Assembly: GCA_029972225.1 (NCBI GenBank)
Contig: CP124756.1
Coordinates: forward strand, 1,718,001-1,782,000
Reading direction: 5' to 3'
DNA from: Candidatus Thiothrix putei
GTDB taxonomy: Bacteria; Pseudomonadota; Gammaproteobacteria; Thiotrichales; Thiotrichaceae
DNA: 64,000 nucleotides
Of the stretch, positions 26,583 to 35,171 are shown piece after piece. Numbering within the stretch: position 1 is the stretch's first letter; the number at the start of each line of letters is the position of its first letter. The position numbers and the translations under genes were made by a program. The notes under the pieces are model-generated. The model made no database searches and had not been told where the DNA came from. It worked only from the letters and a program-made list of their open reading frames with translations.

Positions 26583-27574
26583 GCAGGCTTGTCCTCTGTC
26601 GGGGCAGGTTTGGGCAAGGGCCAAACGGGGTTGCCTTGTAAAGCATTCAATTGTGCCAAGGTCAGGGCACGGCAGAACTGGATTTGTTGTTGTTGCAAGC
26701 GGGCTTTGCTTTGTTGAGTCATGGCATCACCGATGTCGGATTTGACTTCTTGCTCATACAGGGTGCGGCTACGTTCCAGATAATAATCGCGCCAGAGAAT
26801 TTCCGCTTGGGAACGCTCTTCGGCTACCTTGAATACATCCAGACGCAACAGTAATTCGAGAATGTGCTGGCGTAATTCCATATCGGTCACGGCACGTTCG
26901 TCAGCAGTCATATCGTCACGGCGGTCATCCAGCCACTTGTTGTTTTTTAGGCTGGTTTCTACCAGTTCATTCAGCGGTGGCAACTCGGTAGGAAATGTAC
27001 CAATCTCTGGCGGATTCAGCTCATTTGGCAGCTTTTGCGGATTATTAATGGCTTGGGCTAACAACGAGCGTGTCAAACGTTGCGCAGCAGCACTGGCAGC
27101 GCCTTGTTGGCGTACCACTTGGTATTCCGCGTCGAGTTCTGCAACATCCAATTCCGAAAACTCTTTCAATTCCAAACGGGTACGGGTACGGTCAAGTGGG
27201 ATGTAGTACACCGCCATATTTTCGTTATCACGAACCGCGCTGGAATCTGCCAACACCACATCAAAAAAGCGTTCCATGATGTCGAGGCGTTGCTTTTCCA
27301 GTGGTGCAATCAGGTTGGGTAATAAACGGTCGCGCTGATTGTCTACTCCCGTATTGCTATTATACGCAAGGCTATGGCAGTCCAAGTACAGTGGCTGCGG
27401 GGCAGGGTGGCGTAACGCAATTTCCGGTGCAAGCTGGCTAAGTGGATGGCCTTCGGCGTAGTTGAGTGCTTGATCAAGACTCAACGGGTCAGGGACATCA
27501 GCGGCCTGGACGCTAGTGAACAATATCAGGGAGGAAAGCATTCCCCACCAACCAGCGTTAACTCTTCGCATCAT
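26579..27574 (-). CDS. TolC-like outer-membrane efflux protein (divergent)
   Basis: About 331 residues with a signal peptide (MMRRVNAGWWGMLSSLILFTSVQA), a proline-rich stretch and long helical segments (KQRLDIMERFFDVVLADSSAVRDNENMAV, LDAEYQVVRQQGAASAAAQRLTRSL) with heptad character, ending with a C-terminal region rich in proline and lysine. TolC proteins are about 430-490 residues, so this one is short and the match is by overall pattern only. It overlaps the adaptor gene (ATGA) and the thioredoxin-like gene upstream, so the three are one operon. The start at 27574 (MMRRV) follows from the signal peptide. Confidence 0.55.
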   Translation of the reverse strand: MMRRVNAGWWGMLSSLILFTSVQAADVPDPLSLDQALNYAEGHPLSQLAPEIALRHPAPQPLYLDCHSLAYNSNTGVDNQRDRLLPNLIAPLEKQRLDIMERFFDVVLADSSAVRDNENMAVYYIPLDRTRTRLELKEFSELDVAELDAEYQVVRQQGAASAAAQRLTRSLLAQAINNPQKLPNELNPPEIGTFPTELPPLNELVETSLKNNKWLDDRRDDMTADERAVTDMELRQHILELLLRLDVFKVAEERSQAEILWRDYYLERSRTLYEQEVKSDIGDAMTQQSKARLQQQQIQFCRALTLAQLNALQGNPVWPLPKPAPTEDKPA

Positions 27575-28262
27575 CAGCCTTAGCAGCGGCATCGCCGCCT
27601 TGTTCACGCTTGAATTTAGAGAACGGTACATCTTCATTCTTTTTGTCGGCAATGTATTTACCAAACAGCATGAACTCATCCGCATCTTTGGTTGCACCTG
27701 TCAAACGCCCGTTTTTGATGGGTTCGCCATCTAACCCCATGAATTGGAACACGGGGGTGGCACGCACTCGAAATTCTTTCAAAGAAAAATCTTTTTGGGT
27801 AGTGGCGTCACCTTTGAAGTTGGTTAATTCCACATCGCCTTCAATATCGACAGTGATAATGCGGAAGTTTTCTTTGTAGTAATCCTGAATATCACTGCGG
27901 TTGAGAACGGTGCTTTTCATACGCTGACAGAATGGGCACTCATCCATTTCAAACATCATCAGCAAACCTTTTTTGCCGTCCGCTTTGGCAGTTTCCAACT
28001 CTTCTTTCATGTCATTAAAACTGTCGTCGAAGAATTGCGCGGCATCGCGGATTTCTACTTTAGCAGGGGCACTACTGACAGTAGCTGTTGTATCAGCAGC
28101 TTTATCATCGGTGCTGACACTGGTGGATTTGTCATCAGCAGGTTTATCCGCAACGGTAGCACTATCAGCGACTTTAGCCGGTTCGGTAGGCTTGTCTTCC
28201 GCGACAACACTGGTGGAAAGGCTCAACGCGATGAGCGTACTCGATAATACAGTACGTAACAC
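27558..28262 (-). CDS. SoxW-like periplasmic thioredoxin-fold protein
   Basis: A 234-residue exported protein with a signal peptide (MLRTVLSSTLIALSLSTSVVAED), a low-complexity linker of A/D/K/T (about residues 22-65), and a thioredoxin fold with redox motif MDECPFCQRMKSTV (C-x-x-C) and the cis-proline loop RATPVFQF. It resembles the SoxW group linked to sulfur oxidation and periplasmic disulfide reduction. Its 3' end overlaps the TolC-like gene. The C-terminal tail is acidic and alanine-rich. The exact partner is unknown. Confidence 0.8.
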   Translation of the reverse strand: MLRTVLSSTLIALSLSTSVVAEDKPTEPAKVADSATVADKPADDKSTSVSTDDKAADTTATVSSAPAKVEIRDAAQFFDDSFNDMKEELETAKADGKKGLLMMFEMDECPFCQRMKSTVLNRSDIQDYYKENFRIITVDIEGDVELTNFKGDATTQKDFSLKEFRVRATPVFQFMGLDGEPIKNGRLTGATKDADEFMLFGKYIADKKNEDVPFSKFKREQGGDAAAKADDAKS

Positions 28263-28369
28263 TTATATATCCTCCTAACTATTGATTGTGAGCGTTAGCG
28301 TGCACTCAATTTGTGCTCTTATCCTAGGTTGAATTTAGACACTCTTCAAGCTTAAAAGTTACGATAGGG

Positions 28370-29257
28370 TTAGTGCGGCAAGGCGAACCAAAGTATGGCT
28401 GGCATAATCACCAAACTGGCGAGATTGCCTAATAACACGATAGAGGCAACCTGATCCGGTTCTTGTTGGTATTGTTCCGCTACTAATACATTGAGCACGG
28501 CTGGTGGGAGCGCCGCAAACAGCAATAGTTGTGCATATTGAGTGGCATCTAAGGTGAGTGTCTGCGCAACCAACAAAGCACTGATAAGTCCGGCAGCAGG
28601 GCCTGCAATAGCGCCGAGTGTACCTAATTTCCAATCACGAAAATTCACATCCAACAGGCGCACGCCCAGCGAAAACAGTAGCAGCGGAATGGAAACCTGC
28701 CCCAGTAATTTGACCGTATTCGCCAAGGCATCCGGCAATGTAAGGTGTAAACTGCTAAACAATAACCCCAGAATCGTGGCCTGAATCATTGGCATTTTCA
28801 GCAAATGCAGCGGGTTGGTGCGATGATTGAGGATGTAAAACCCAACCGTGAAATGCAGCACCATTTCAATGATAAACAACACCACGGCTGCTTGCAGCGC
28901 TGACTCCCCAAACGCAAACAGGATCAACGGGATACCCATATTGCCGGAGTTATTAAACATCATCGGTGGTAAAAAGGTTTTCAGATTGATGCGAAACAGC
29001 CAGGCCAGCGGCAACAATAACAGACCAGAACCCAATACCACTGCCACGCCGCCAATGGCGAGATCGCGGAAGGCTAAAAAATCGAAGGGTTTATCCATCA
29101 GCGCCCAAAACACCAGAAATGGCGCGAAAAATTCCATATTGAGGCGGTTAACCACCGCCATATCCGGGCGGCGGAAATAGCCATATGCTGCCCCCAGTGC
29201 CGAGCAGGCAAAGACGGGGAAGATAATGCTGAAAATGCGCAAAGCGGCATCAAGCAT
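28370..29257 (-). CDS. AEC-family (auxin efflux carrier type) transporter
   Basis: A 295-residue inner-membrane protein with about ten predicted helices. It shows the family pattern IFPVFACSALGAAYGYFRR near the N terminus, a central MMFNNSGNMGIPLILFAFGE (the conserved N-x-G-x-x-G-x-P region), and GQVSIPLLLFSLGVRL in the second half, then ALPPAVLNVLVAEQYQQEPDQVASIVLLG. AEC transporters move organic acids or amino-acid-related compounds. The substrate cannot be told. It is followed on the same strand by no close gene; upstream is the YfiM-like gene, eight bases away. Confidence 0.9.
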   Translation of the reverse strand: MLDAALRIFSIIFPVFACSALGAAYGYFRRPDMAVVNRLNMEFFAPFLVFWALMDKPFDFLAFRDLAIGGVAVVLGSGLLLLPLAWLFRINLKTFLPPMMFNNSGNMGIPLILFAFGESALQAAVVLFIIEMVLHFTVGFYILNHRTNPLHLLKMPMIQATILGLLFSSLHLTLPDALANTVKLLGQVSIPLLLFSLGVRLLDVNFRDWKLGTLGAIAGPAAGLISALLVAQTLTLDATQYAQLLLFAALPPAVLNVLVAEQYQQEPDQVASIVLLGNLASLVIMPAILWFALPH

Positions 29258-29264
29258 AATCTAC

Positions 29265-29606
29265 TCAGAATTCCTTTACCCACGCGATTTTATTATCGCC
29301 GATTATCCAATGCCCTGCTTGCACACCGACAAAAGCGCCAACGGCATCCCATGCCAGATCTTTACCGCTGAATTGTTTGCCTTCATCTTGACTGTCGATG
29401 ATTTCCTTGAGGACACCGGGAGCAATAGCCCAAGCAAACGCTTTAGTTCGATTATGCGTTTGCGTATAGGCAGCAACTCCCAATGCAGCAGAGACACTAA
29501 AATGTACTGATTTATCCTTGCTCGTCCATTCATCGGCATGGCTCAGATTAGAGGATAACAGCAACAGTAGCAGGGGGGTTGCCTGCAAAGTTTGGGGGGC
29601 TTTCAT
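29265..29606 (-). CDS. YfiM-like periplasmic protein (DUF2279-type)
   Basis: A 113-residue exported protein with a signal peptide (MKAPQTLQATPLLLLLLSSNLSHA). The mature part, DKSVHFSVSAALGVAAY... then AWAIAPGVLKEIIDSQDEGKQFSGKDLAWDAVGAFVG, contains the D-K-x-x-H and K-E-x-x-D-x-x-x-x-G-x-x-F-S-x-K-D-x-x-x-D-x-x-G pattern of YfiM/DUF2279 proteins. Function is unknown. There is no lipobox cysteine, so it is likely soluble or membrane-anchored by the signal. It lies between the AEC and USP genes. Confidence 0.75.
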   Translation of the reverse strand: MKAPQTLQATPLLLLLLSSNLSHADEWTSKDKSVHFSVSAALGVAAYTQTHNRTKAFAWAIAPGVLKEIIDSQDEGKQFSGKDLAWDAVGAFVGVQAGHWIIGDNKIAWVKEF

Positions 29607-29618
29607 GTGGAATGAGGC

Positions 29619-30146
29619 TCAATCCATTATTCGAACCGCCATTACATCACACGGAACACCTTTGAGGGTAGCTTCAGCGGTTGAACCCATGAAGCCAAGC
29701 ACACTTTTTTTGCCGCTGTTACCAACGACCACTAACTCAATGCCATTTTGTTTGACGAATTCGATAATGGCATCGCTGGGTTTGCCGCTGGCATAGGTCA
29801 CTTCTAAGGCAACATTTGCACCGGCACCTAAGTTATCGGCTAATTTGCGCAGTTTTTCGGTTGCCAGATTGATTTGGTTTTGTTTGATGGCGGGAGGCAT
29901 TCCGAGTTTGTTGGTGCCGCCGAAAGCGACATTGCCGAGTGAGGCATCTTCCAGCACATTCAGCAGGGTAAGCTTGGCTTGGTAAAAGTTTGCCAGTTCG
30001 TGGGCGCGTGCCACAATGGTATTGCTGATTTTGGTGAAATCGACTGGCACTAAAATATGTTGGTAGCGGTGATTGCCATGACCGCCAATGCGCTCAAAGG
30101 CTTTGGTGAAATCGACTGGCACTAAAATATGTTGGTAGGGCTTCAT
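29619..30146 (-). CDS. universal stress protein with duplicated N-terminal strand
   Basis: A 175-residue UspA-type protein. The ATP-binding signature is complete (VVVGNSGKKSVLGFMGSTAEATLKGVPCDVMAV), and the fold otherwise matches. The N terminus is odd: YQHILVPVDFTK occurs at residues 4-15 and again at 28-39, separated by AFERIGGHGNHR, so the first beta-strand is present twice. The DNA shows a 37-bp direct repeat at 30030-30066 and 30102-30138, a 72-base (24-codon) period. A normal family member is about 145-150 residues, so the extra 24 residues are the duplication. Whether the fold tolerates this is unknown. Confidence 0.9.
   Translation of the reverse strand: MKPYQHILVPVDFTKAFERIGGHGNHRYQHILVPVDFTKISNTIVARAHELANFYQAKLTLLNVLEDASLGNVAFGGTNKLGMPPAIKQNQINLATEKLRKLADNLGAGANVALEVTYASGKPSDAIIEFVKQNGIELVVVGNSGKKSVLGFMGSTAEATLKGVPCDVMAVRIMD
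30030..30138. repeat. 37-bp direct repeat inside the universal stress protein gene
   Basis: Two identical 37-bp copies at 30030-30066 and 30102-30138 (72-base spacing) encode the first beta-strand twice. The 35 bases between them have no second copy, so this is an insertion with flanking repeat rather than a clean tandem duplication. Confidence 0.9.
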
Positions 30147-30229
30147 GGGGTTCTCCTGTGGGTGGCGACCGCTCCATCATGTGATGGATTGCCGGATACA
30201 AAAATGATGTACGTCAATTTTTCGGTGTT

Positions 30230-30259
30230 CTGACAATTTACCCGTAATTCCATTACACT
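30230..30259 (+). promoter_or_regulatory. candidate sigma-70 promoter for dsbD
   Basis: CTGACA at 30230-30235, an 18-base spacer, then TACACT at 30254-30259. It lies 42 bases ahead of the dsbD ATG, which has GAGGAGGAAAA as a strong ribosome site. The match is moderate, and the spacing is slightly long. Confidence 0.35.
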
Positions 30260-30300
30260 CAAACCATTATGCTAAGAGTCGATGAGGAGGAAAAGTCGAT

Positions 30301-32199
30301 ATGGGTATTCCAGCGGCGTTGTCGCGGTATTTGCGTTATTGTTTGGTGGTGTGCAGTCTGTTATTTGCGCTACCACCCGCTATGGCGGTTGATACCAGCT
30401 TTGATTTTGGGGACGAAAGCCTGACGTCGGAACAGGCATTTGCGTTAGGGCAACCCACTTTGGAGGGGGATAAGTTAACCGTGCAATGGGTAATTGCGCC
30501 TGACCATTACCTGTATAAAGATAAATTTCTGGTCAAGATTTTCGACCCGCAAGGCATGACGGTGGGTGCGCCTGAGTTGCCGAGTGGTGATGTTAAGCAA
30601 GACGAATTTTTCGGTAAAATCGAAGCTGTACACGATCTGGCTGCCATTCACTTGCCGGTGAAACGCACCGAACTCGGTAAAGCAGGCAGTTTTGTGCTGG
30701 AACTCGGTTGGCAAGGTTGCGCGGAAAATGTGCTGTGTTACCCGCCAGAACTCAAAGCGTTCAAGGTGAATTTGCCTGCGCCCGCAGCCGGTGAACAACC
30801 GAGCGTGACTTGGGCTGAAACCGCCTTGCCCGAAGCCGTTGCCAAAGCAGCCGATAACACTGCTGGCAGTGCAGTAGCTCCTCCTTTGTCGGAGCAAGAT
30901 CAATTGGCAGAACAGCTTGCCAAAGGTAATAAAGCTTGGGTGTTGCTCACCTTTGTGGGGCTGGGGTTGTTATTGGCATTTACACCGTGTGTATTCCCGA
31001 TGATCCCCATTCTTTCTGGCATTATTGCGGGTCAAACAGCGCTTACCCCACGCAAAGCCTTTGTGTTGTCGTTGACTTATGTGTTGGCAATGGCTGTCAC
31101 TTACAGCATTGCGGGTATTCTGGCGGGTTTGTTTGGGGAAAATTTGCAGGCGCTGTTCCAGAATGGCTGGTTTTTGGGGATTTTCAGTGCGATTTTCGTT
31201 TTGCTGGCGTTGTCGATGTTTGGTTTTTACGATTTACAAATGCCTTCCAGCATTCAAACCCGCTTAAACAACCTGAGTAACCGTCAGGAAGGCGGGAGTT
31301 TGATCGGGGTGGCTATTATGGGGGCGTTATCTGCCCTGATTGTCGGGCCGTGTGTGGCTGCACCATTGGCAGGTATTTTGATTTATATCGGGCAAACCGG
31401 TGATGCGGTATTCGGTGGTATGGCATTGTTCGCGCTGAGTATTGGGATGGGGCTGCCTTTGTTACTGGTGGGGACGTCGGCTGGGCAATGGTTGCCGCGT
31501 GCGGGTATGTGGATGGAAGCCATCAAGGCAGTCTTCGGCGTTATGTTGCTGGGTGTGGCAATTTGGTTGCTAGAACGTATTTTACCGGAATCGGTGGCAT
31601 TGTTGTTGTGGGCAATTCTGTTTGTGCTTTCCGGGGTCTTTATGGGGGCGTTTACGCCTTTGACAGAAACCAGTAACGGTTGGCGTAAACTGTGGAAAGG
31701 TTCCGGGATCCTGCTGGTGTTGTATGGCAGTTTATTGCTCGCAGGCAGTGCGCTTGGTAAGGGGGATTTATTGCAACCCTTGCGTGGGTTAAGTCTGGGG
31801 CAGGGGGGGATTGCGACAGCCACGGCGGGGACGGGTTCGGCGCTGCCTTTCAATAAAGTTACGACCTTGGCAGAAGTCGAGCAAGCGGTTAAGGATGCTA
31901 AAGGTCAGCCGGTGATGGTCGACTTTTATGCTGACTGGTGTATCACGTGTAAAGAAATGGAGAAATATACCTTTAGCGATCCTTCCGTACAGTCATTGCT
32001 GCGTAATGCCATTTTGGTGAAAGCCGATGTGACGGAAACGAACGCGGAAACCAAAGCCTTACTCAAGCATTTTAAGATTCCGGGGCCGCCTGCCATCCTG
32101 TTCTTTAACAAGGATGGCGAGGAGTTACGCCCGTTGCGTGTGGTTGGGTTTATGCCTGCTGAAACGTTTGCGGGACATTTGAGTAAGTCATTGCAGTAG
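30301..32199 (+). CDS. dsbD: thiol:disulfide interchange protein DsbD
   Basis: A 632-residue inner-membrane protein that carries reducing power from cytoplasmic thioredoxin to periplasmic thiol proteins. Signal peptide to about residue 29 (PPAMAVDTS). The N-terminal alpha domain has the cysteine pair in WQGCAENVLCYPPEL. The membrane domain (about 205-450) has the two transmembrane cysteines in AFTPCVFPMIPILSG and VGPCVAAPLAGIL. The C-terminal gamma thioredoxin domain has FYADWCITCKEMEKYTF. The cis-proline GPPAILFF is also present. All six cysteines are there, so it should be functional. It ends one base before the convergent double-thioredoxin gene and likely feeds electrons to such proteins. 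Confidence 0.97.
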   Translation: MGIPAALSRYLRYCLVVCSLLFALPPAMAVDTSFDFGDESLTSEQAFALGQPTLEGDKLTVQWVIAPDHYLYKDKFLVKIFDPQGMTVGAPELPSGDVKQDEFFGKIEAVHDLAAIHLPVKRTELGKAGSFVLELGWQGCAENVLCYPPELKAFKVNLPAPAAGEQPSVTWAETALPEAVAKAADNTAGSAVAPPLSEQDQLAEQLAKGNKAWVLLTFVGLGLLLAFTPCVFPMIPILSGIIAGQTALTPRKAFVLSLTYVLAMAVTYSIAGILAGLFGENLQALFQNGWFLGIFSAIFVLLALSMFGFYDLQMPSSIQTRLNNLSNRQEGGSLIGVAIMGALSALIVGPCVAAPLAGILIYIGQTGDAVFGGMALFALSIGMGLPLLLVGTSAGQWLPRAGMWMEAIKAVFGVMLLGVAIWLLERILPESVALLLWAILFVLSGVFMGAFTPLTETSNGWRKLWKGSGILLVLYGSLLLAGSALGKGDLLQPLRGLSLGQGGIATATAGTGSALPFNKVTTLAEVEQAVKDAKGQPVMVDFYADWCITCKEMEKYTFSDPSVQSLLRNAILVKADVTETNAETKALLKHFKIPGPPAILFFNKDGEELRPLRVVGFMPAETFAGHLSKSLQ

Positions 32200-33273
32200 T
32201 TATTCCATCAAATCCGCCGGGAAGCCGTGGGCGGCTAGGGCTTCGCGGCGGTGTTGCAGGTAGCGTTGGAATTCCGGCATCCACGCATACGCGCCAGAGG
32301 TGACGTAATCAATCGCGCCGTGGGTGTGGAAGGCTTTGAAATAGGCTTCGGTGCGGAAGACTTCTTTGCCAGCGGTATCGAAGAAGACGAGGCTGGGGCT
32401 GTATTTGATTTCCAGCGTTTTTGCCCATTCTGCCACTGTCATTTCCTTGCCATCGGGGGTTTGGATTTTGGTGTCATCGTCGGGGTTGGCTTGGGCAAGA
32501 TCGAGATTGCTGAGGGAATACGCGAGTTCTTTGCGTTTGAAAATGTCATTGTAGAGTTCATCGCAGGTGTCGCATTCGGTTTGCGCGAATACCACCATCA
32601 GCGGGCGTTTGCTGTCTTTGCGAGCGTCTTGCAGGCGTAACGGCGCAGGCAAGGCGGTGGGCAGGGTGTAAGTTTTGTCAGTCGTGGCAGCGACGTTACT
32701 ATCGGTTTTGCCATCGGCTTTGAGCTTGGCGAAGTAGTCTTTGAAACTGCCGTCTTTTTCGTGTTTACCGGCAACAAAATCCAGTGCCATCTCAAATTTG
32801 TCGGGGGCGTAATAGCCGTTGACGCGCAATACCACTTTACCGGCTTCGTCGAGGAATAGCATGGTGGGGGTGTATTGCACTTTTGATGCAGCGGCGAAGG
32901 CTTTTTCGGTGGTTTCTTTGCCGTCAACGTCGGTCACGTTGCGGTCGCCCCACATATTGATGGCAATCACGTCGAAGTTTTTTTGGGTCTTGGCGGTGAT
33001 GTTTTCCTTGCTGAAATTTTCTTGGATCAACTTGGTGCAATACGGGCAGCCGTCTTGGTAGAAATACAGCACGGTGCGTTTATTCGCGGCAGTGGCATCT
33101 TTAATGTCGTCGCGCAGGTCGAGGAAGGATTCTTTGAACCACGCGGGTTTGTCGATAGCGCCGGGGTTGACTAGACCGGCTTCGAGTTGGGTGGGCGTGC
33201 CAGCGGGCGTGGCAGCTTGGGTTGCTCCGGCGAGTAATGCCAGCGCGATCGGGATGGGTAACAGGTACTTCAT
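32200..33273 (-). CDS. periplasmic double-thioredoxin (SoxW-like) protein
   Basis: A 357-residue exported protein with a signal peptide (MKYLLPIPIALALLAGATQAA). Two thioredoxin-like domains in tandem: the first with VLYFYQDGCPYCTKLIQENF and cis-proline YTPTMLF (about residues 60-170), the second with MVVFAQTECDTCDELYND and cis-proline YSPSLVF (about 220-330). Each has its own C-x-x-C. They are linked by a charged segment (HEKDGSFKDYFAKLKADGK). Likely a periplasmic reductase or sulfur-carrying partner fed by DsbD, which lies directly opposite. Twin-domain SoxW-like proteins are reported in sulfur oxidisers; the exact substrate is not known. Confidence 0.85.
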   Translation of the reverse strand: MKYLLPIPIALALLAGATQAATPAGTPTQLEAGLVNPGAIDKPAWFKESFLDLRDDIKDATAANKRTVLYFYQDGCPYCTKLIQENFSKENITAKTQKNFDVIAINMWGDRNVTDVDGKETTEKAFAAASKVQYTPTMLFLDEAGKVVLRVNGYYAPDKFEMALDFVAGKHEKDGSFKDYFAKLKADGKTDSNVAATTDKTYTLPTALPAPLRLQDARKDSKRPLMVVFAQTECDTCDELYNDIFKRKELAYSLSNLDLAQANPDDDTKIQTPDGKEMTVAEWAKTLEIKYSPSLVFFDTAGKEVFRTEAYFKAFHTHGAIDYVTSGAYAWMPEFQRYLQHRREALAAHGFPADLME

Positions 33274-33413
33274 GAGATTGCCTCCTCAAACAGCGGTAAC
33301 GCGGTGATATTATTGGGTTATGGAAGCAGTTTAGCAGGTTGTCGGTAGTGCTGATATTTCTGGGGTTTGTTATACGTTATACTGGTTTTCACTAGTAATG
33401 ATCACCCATTAGG

Positions 33414-33815
33414 ATGCGCAACATGATCATCCCGCCCGAAGAACTTGATTTCCAACCCATCCGCGCTCAAGGCCTCGGCGGGCAAAACGTCAATAAAGTC
33501 TCGACTGCGATTCACCTGCGTTTCGACATCCGCGCTTCTTCATTGCCGGATAGTTGGAAAGAAAAACTGTTGAGCTACGCTGATCAGCGCATTTCCGGCG
33601 ATGGTGTGGTGGTCATTAAGGCGCAAACTCACAACAGTCAGGAAAAAAACCGGGCGGACGCGCTTGAACGCTTGCAACAATTAATCGCGGATGCGACCAA
33701 AGTGCAAAAGAAGCGCAAAGCCACGCGCCCGACGTTTAGCTCGCGGCTCAAGCGGCTTGACAGCAAGAAAAAGCACAGCGACATTAAATCGGGGCGTAAA
33801 AAAGTCGATTATTAG
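33414..33815 (+). CDS. arfB: alternative ribosome-rescue factor ArfB (peptidyl-tRNA hydrolase)
   Basis: A 133-residue release-factor-like protein that frees ribosomes stalled on messages without a stop codon. The GGQ catalytic motif is in IRAQGLGGQNVNKVSTAIHLRF, and the C-terminal tail is basic (KVQKKRKATRPTFSSRLKRLDSKKKHSDIKSGRKKV), as needed to enter the empty mRNA channel. Start at 33414 or 33423 (MIIPPEEL). Length fits (about 130-140). Confidence 0.93.
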   Translation: MRNMIIPPEELDFQPIRAQGLGGQNVNKVSTAIHLRFDIRASSLPDSWKEKLLSYADQRISGDGVVVIKAQTHNSQEKNRADALERLQQLIADATKVQKKRKATRPTFSSRLKRLDSKKKHSDIKSGRKKVDY

Positions 33816-33838
33816 GATTATATAAGCCGAGGTATGGG

Positions 33839-34411
33839 ATGGAAGCACGAAAATTTCAAACAGTCGATGACTTGCTAATGACTTCATCAGTCGATGGGCG
33901 TATTGAGTTGATTAGCGGTGAAATTGTGAAACGCCCGATGGCGCGATTCGCCCATGCGCAGGTGCAATCGGGTCTTTCTGATGAAGTTTCCCCCTTCAAG
34001 CGCCGTAAAGGTGCAGATGGCTGGTGGATCGTGACGGAAATCAGCGTGCGTTACAGCGAACATCACTGCCCAACCCATGACCTTGCCGGATGGCGTAAGG
34101 CGCGTGTGCCGAATCCGCCAGAGGGTGTGGTGGATATTTTGCCTGACTGGGTGTGTGAAATTACCTCGCCGGGGCATGAAAGCAAGGATTTGGTGATGCA
34201 CCTGATGCGCTTACAGGTGTACCAAGTGCCTTATTATTGGGTGATTTCACCAGAGAATAAAACCCTGATTGCTTATGAGTTGGCGGGAGAGCATTACCGC
34301 GTGGTGTTTTCCAAGGAGTGTATTGCGGTTGAAGATTGCCAGCGGGTGTTTATTCCCCCGTTCGCCAAACAGGGGATTGATTTGGGGTATGTGTTTGGGG
34401 TGCAGGCGTAA
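33839..34411 (+). CDS. Uma2-family (DUF820) putative restriction endonuclease
   Basis: A 190-residue protein of the Uma2 family, with a PD-(D/E)XK-like nuclease fold. Segments include RKFQTVDDLLM, GRIELISGEIVKRPMA, HDLAGWRKARVP, and the catalytic PDWVCEITSPGHESKDLVMHLMRLQVYQVPYYWVI. These genes are common in filamentous bacteria and cyanobacteria, usually in multiple copies, with unknown physiological role. It lies 23 bases after arfB, on the same strand, without clear ribosome site, so co-transcription is likely. Confidence 0.9.
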   Translation: MEARKFQTVDDLLMTSSVDGRIELISGEIVKRPMARFAHAQVQSGLSDEVSPFKRRKGADGWWIVTEISVRYSEHHCPTHDLAGWRKARVPNPPEGVVDILPDWVCEITSPGHESKDLVMHLMRLQVYQVPYYWVISPENKTLIAYELAGEHYRVVFSKECIAVEDCQRVFIPPFAKQGIDLGYVFGVQA

Positions 34412-34421
34412 CAGCCGATTA

Positions 34422-35147
34422 TTAGCAATGCTGTTTGGCGTAGTGCAGCAATAAAGCACGGCTGTTTTGATAAGCCTGTTCTGCTTGTTGCAATAACGTC
34501 GCATCCAGTTCCACATCATCCACCGCTTCCTGAAAATCCGGTAATATTTTGCCGGTGTGAATGAGTGGTGAGGTATCCCCCGCACCGGCTACGCCTGTTT
34601 TGGCAAAGCTGCCGTATTCACGCGATAATGGTTCAGTCACGCCTATCCATTGCTGTAACTGGCTTAATAAGCCGTCAGTGTCAGTGCAGACTTTTTCGGT
34701 ATCAAAATAGTAATAACGTTGCGGGTGTTGCTGGGCGAAGTCGGTCAGGGTTTGCAAGCGTTCAAGGTAATAGTTAGTTGCGCCTGTGGGTTGCGCATAC
34801 AAATCGTCGGTGGATTTTTGCCGGAATAACTTAATGATGCTTTTAATGGTTGGCTCAGGTTGGCGCAACGCAATAAAAATGACAGCATCTTGCAACGCGG
34901 GCAGGCTTAAATTCAGTCGATAATCGTTGTGCAGCAGTTTATCAAATTGATAGTGACTGTCGGGTTTTAAGCTATCGTGTTGGCTGTAATCCGCGATTTG
35001 CTGGGCTAAATCAGCGTCGCTGAGGTAGCTTTGGTGCATTTCGTAATAGCCATTGATACGCGGGTGTGAGCCGATAATATGCCCTAGCAAACTGCTGTAG
35101 GCTCGCATGTGGCTGAGTAGGAAGATTCGGGAGTAGGGGTGTTTCAT
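34422..35147 (-). CDS. sulfotransferase-family protein
   Basis: A 241-residue soluble protein starting MKHPYSRIFLLSHMRAYSSLLGHIIGSHPRINGYYE, which resembles the 5'-PSB loop that binds the sulfate donor PAPS in sulfotransferases (normally R-S-G-S/T-x-x-L). Here the loop reads HMRAYSSLLGHI, so it is divergent. The second PAPS contact (VIFIALRQPEPTIKSII) is visible at about residue 95. Substrate is unknown. It converges with the Uma2-like gene. Confidence 0.7.
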   Translation of the reverse strand: MKHPYSRIFLLSHMRAYSSLLGHIIGSHPRINGYYEMHQSYLSDADLAQQIADYSQHDSLKPDSHYQFDKLLHNDYRLNLSLPALQDAVIFIALRQPEPTIKSIIKLFRQKSTDDLYAQPTGATNYYLERLQTLTDFAQQHPQRYYYFDTEKVCTDTDGLLSQLQQWIGVTEPLSREYGSFAKTGVAGAGDTSPLIHTGKILPDFQEAVDDVELDATLLQQAEQAYQNSRALLLHYAKQHC

Positions 35148-35171
35148 GGGGTATTATGCTTTTTTATGTTC

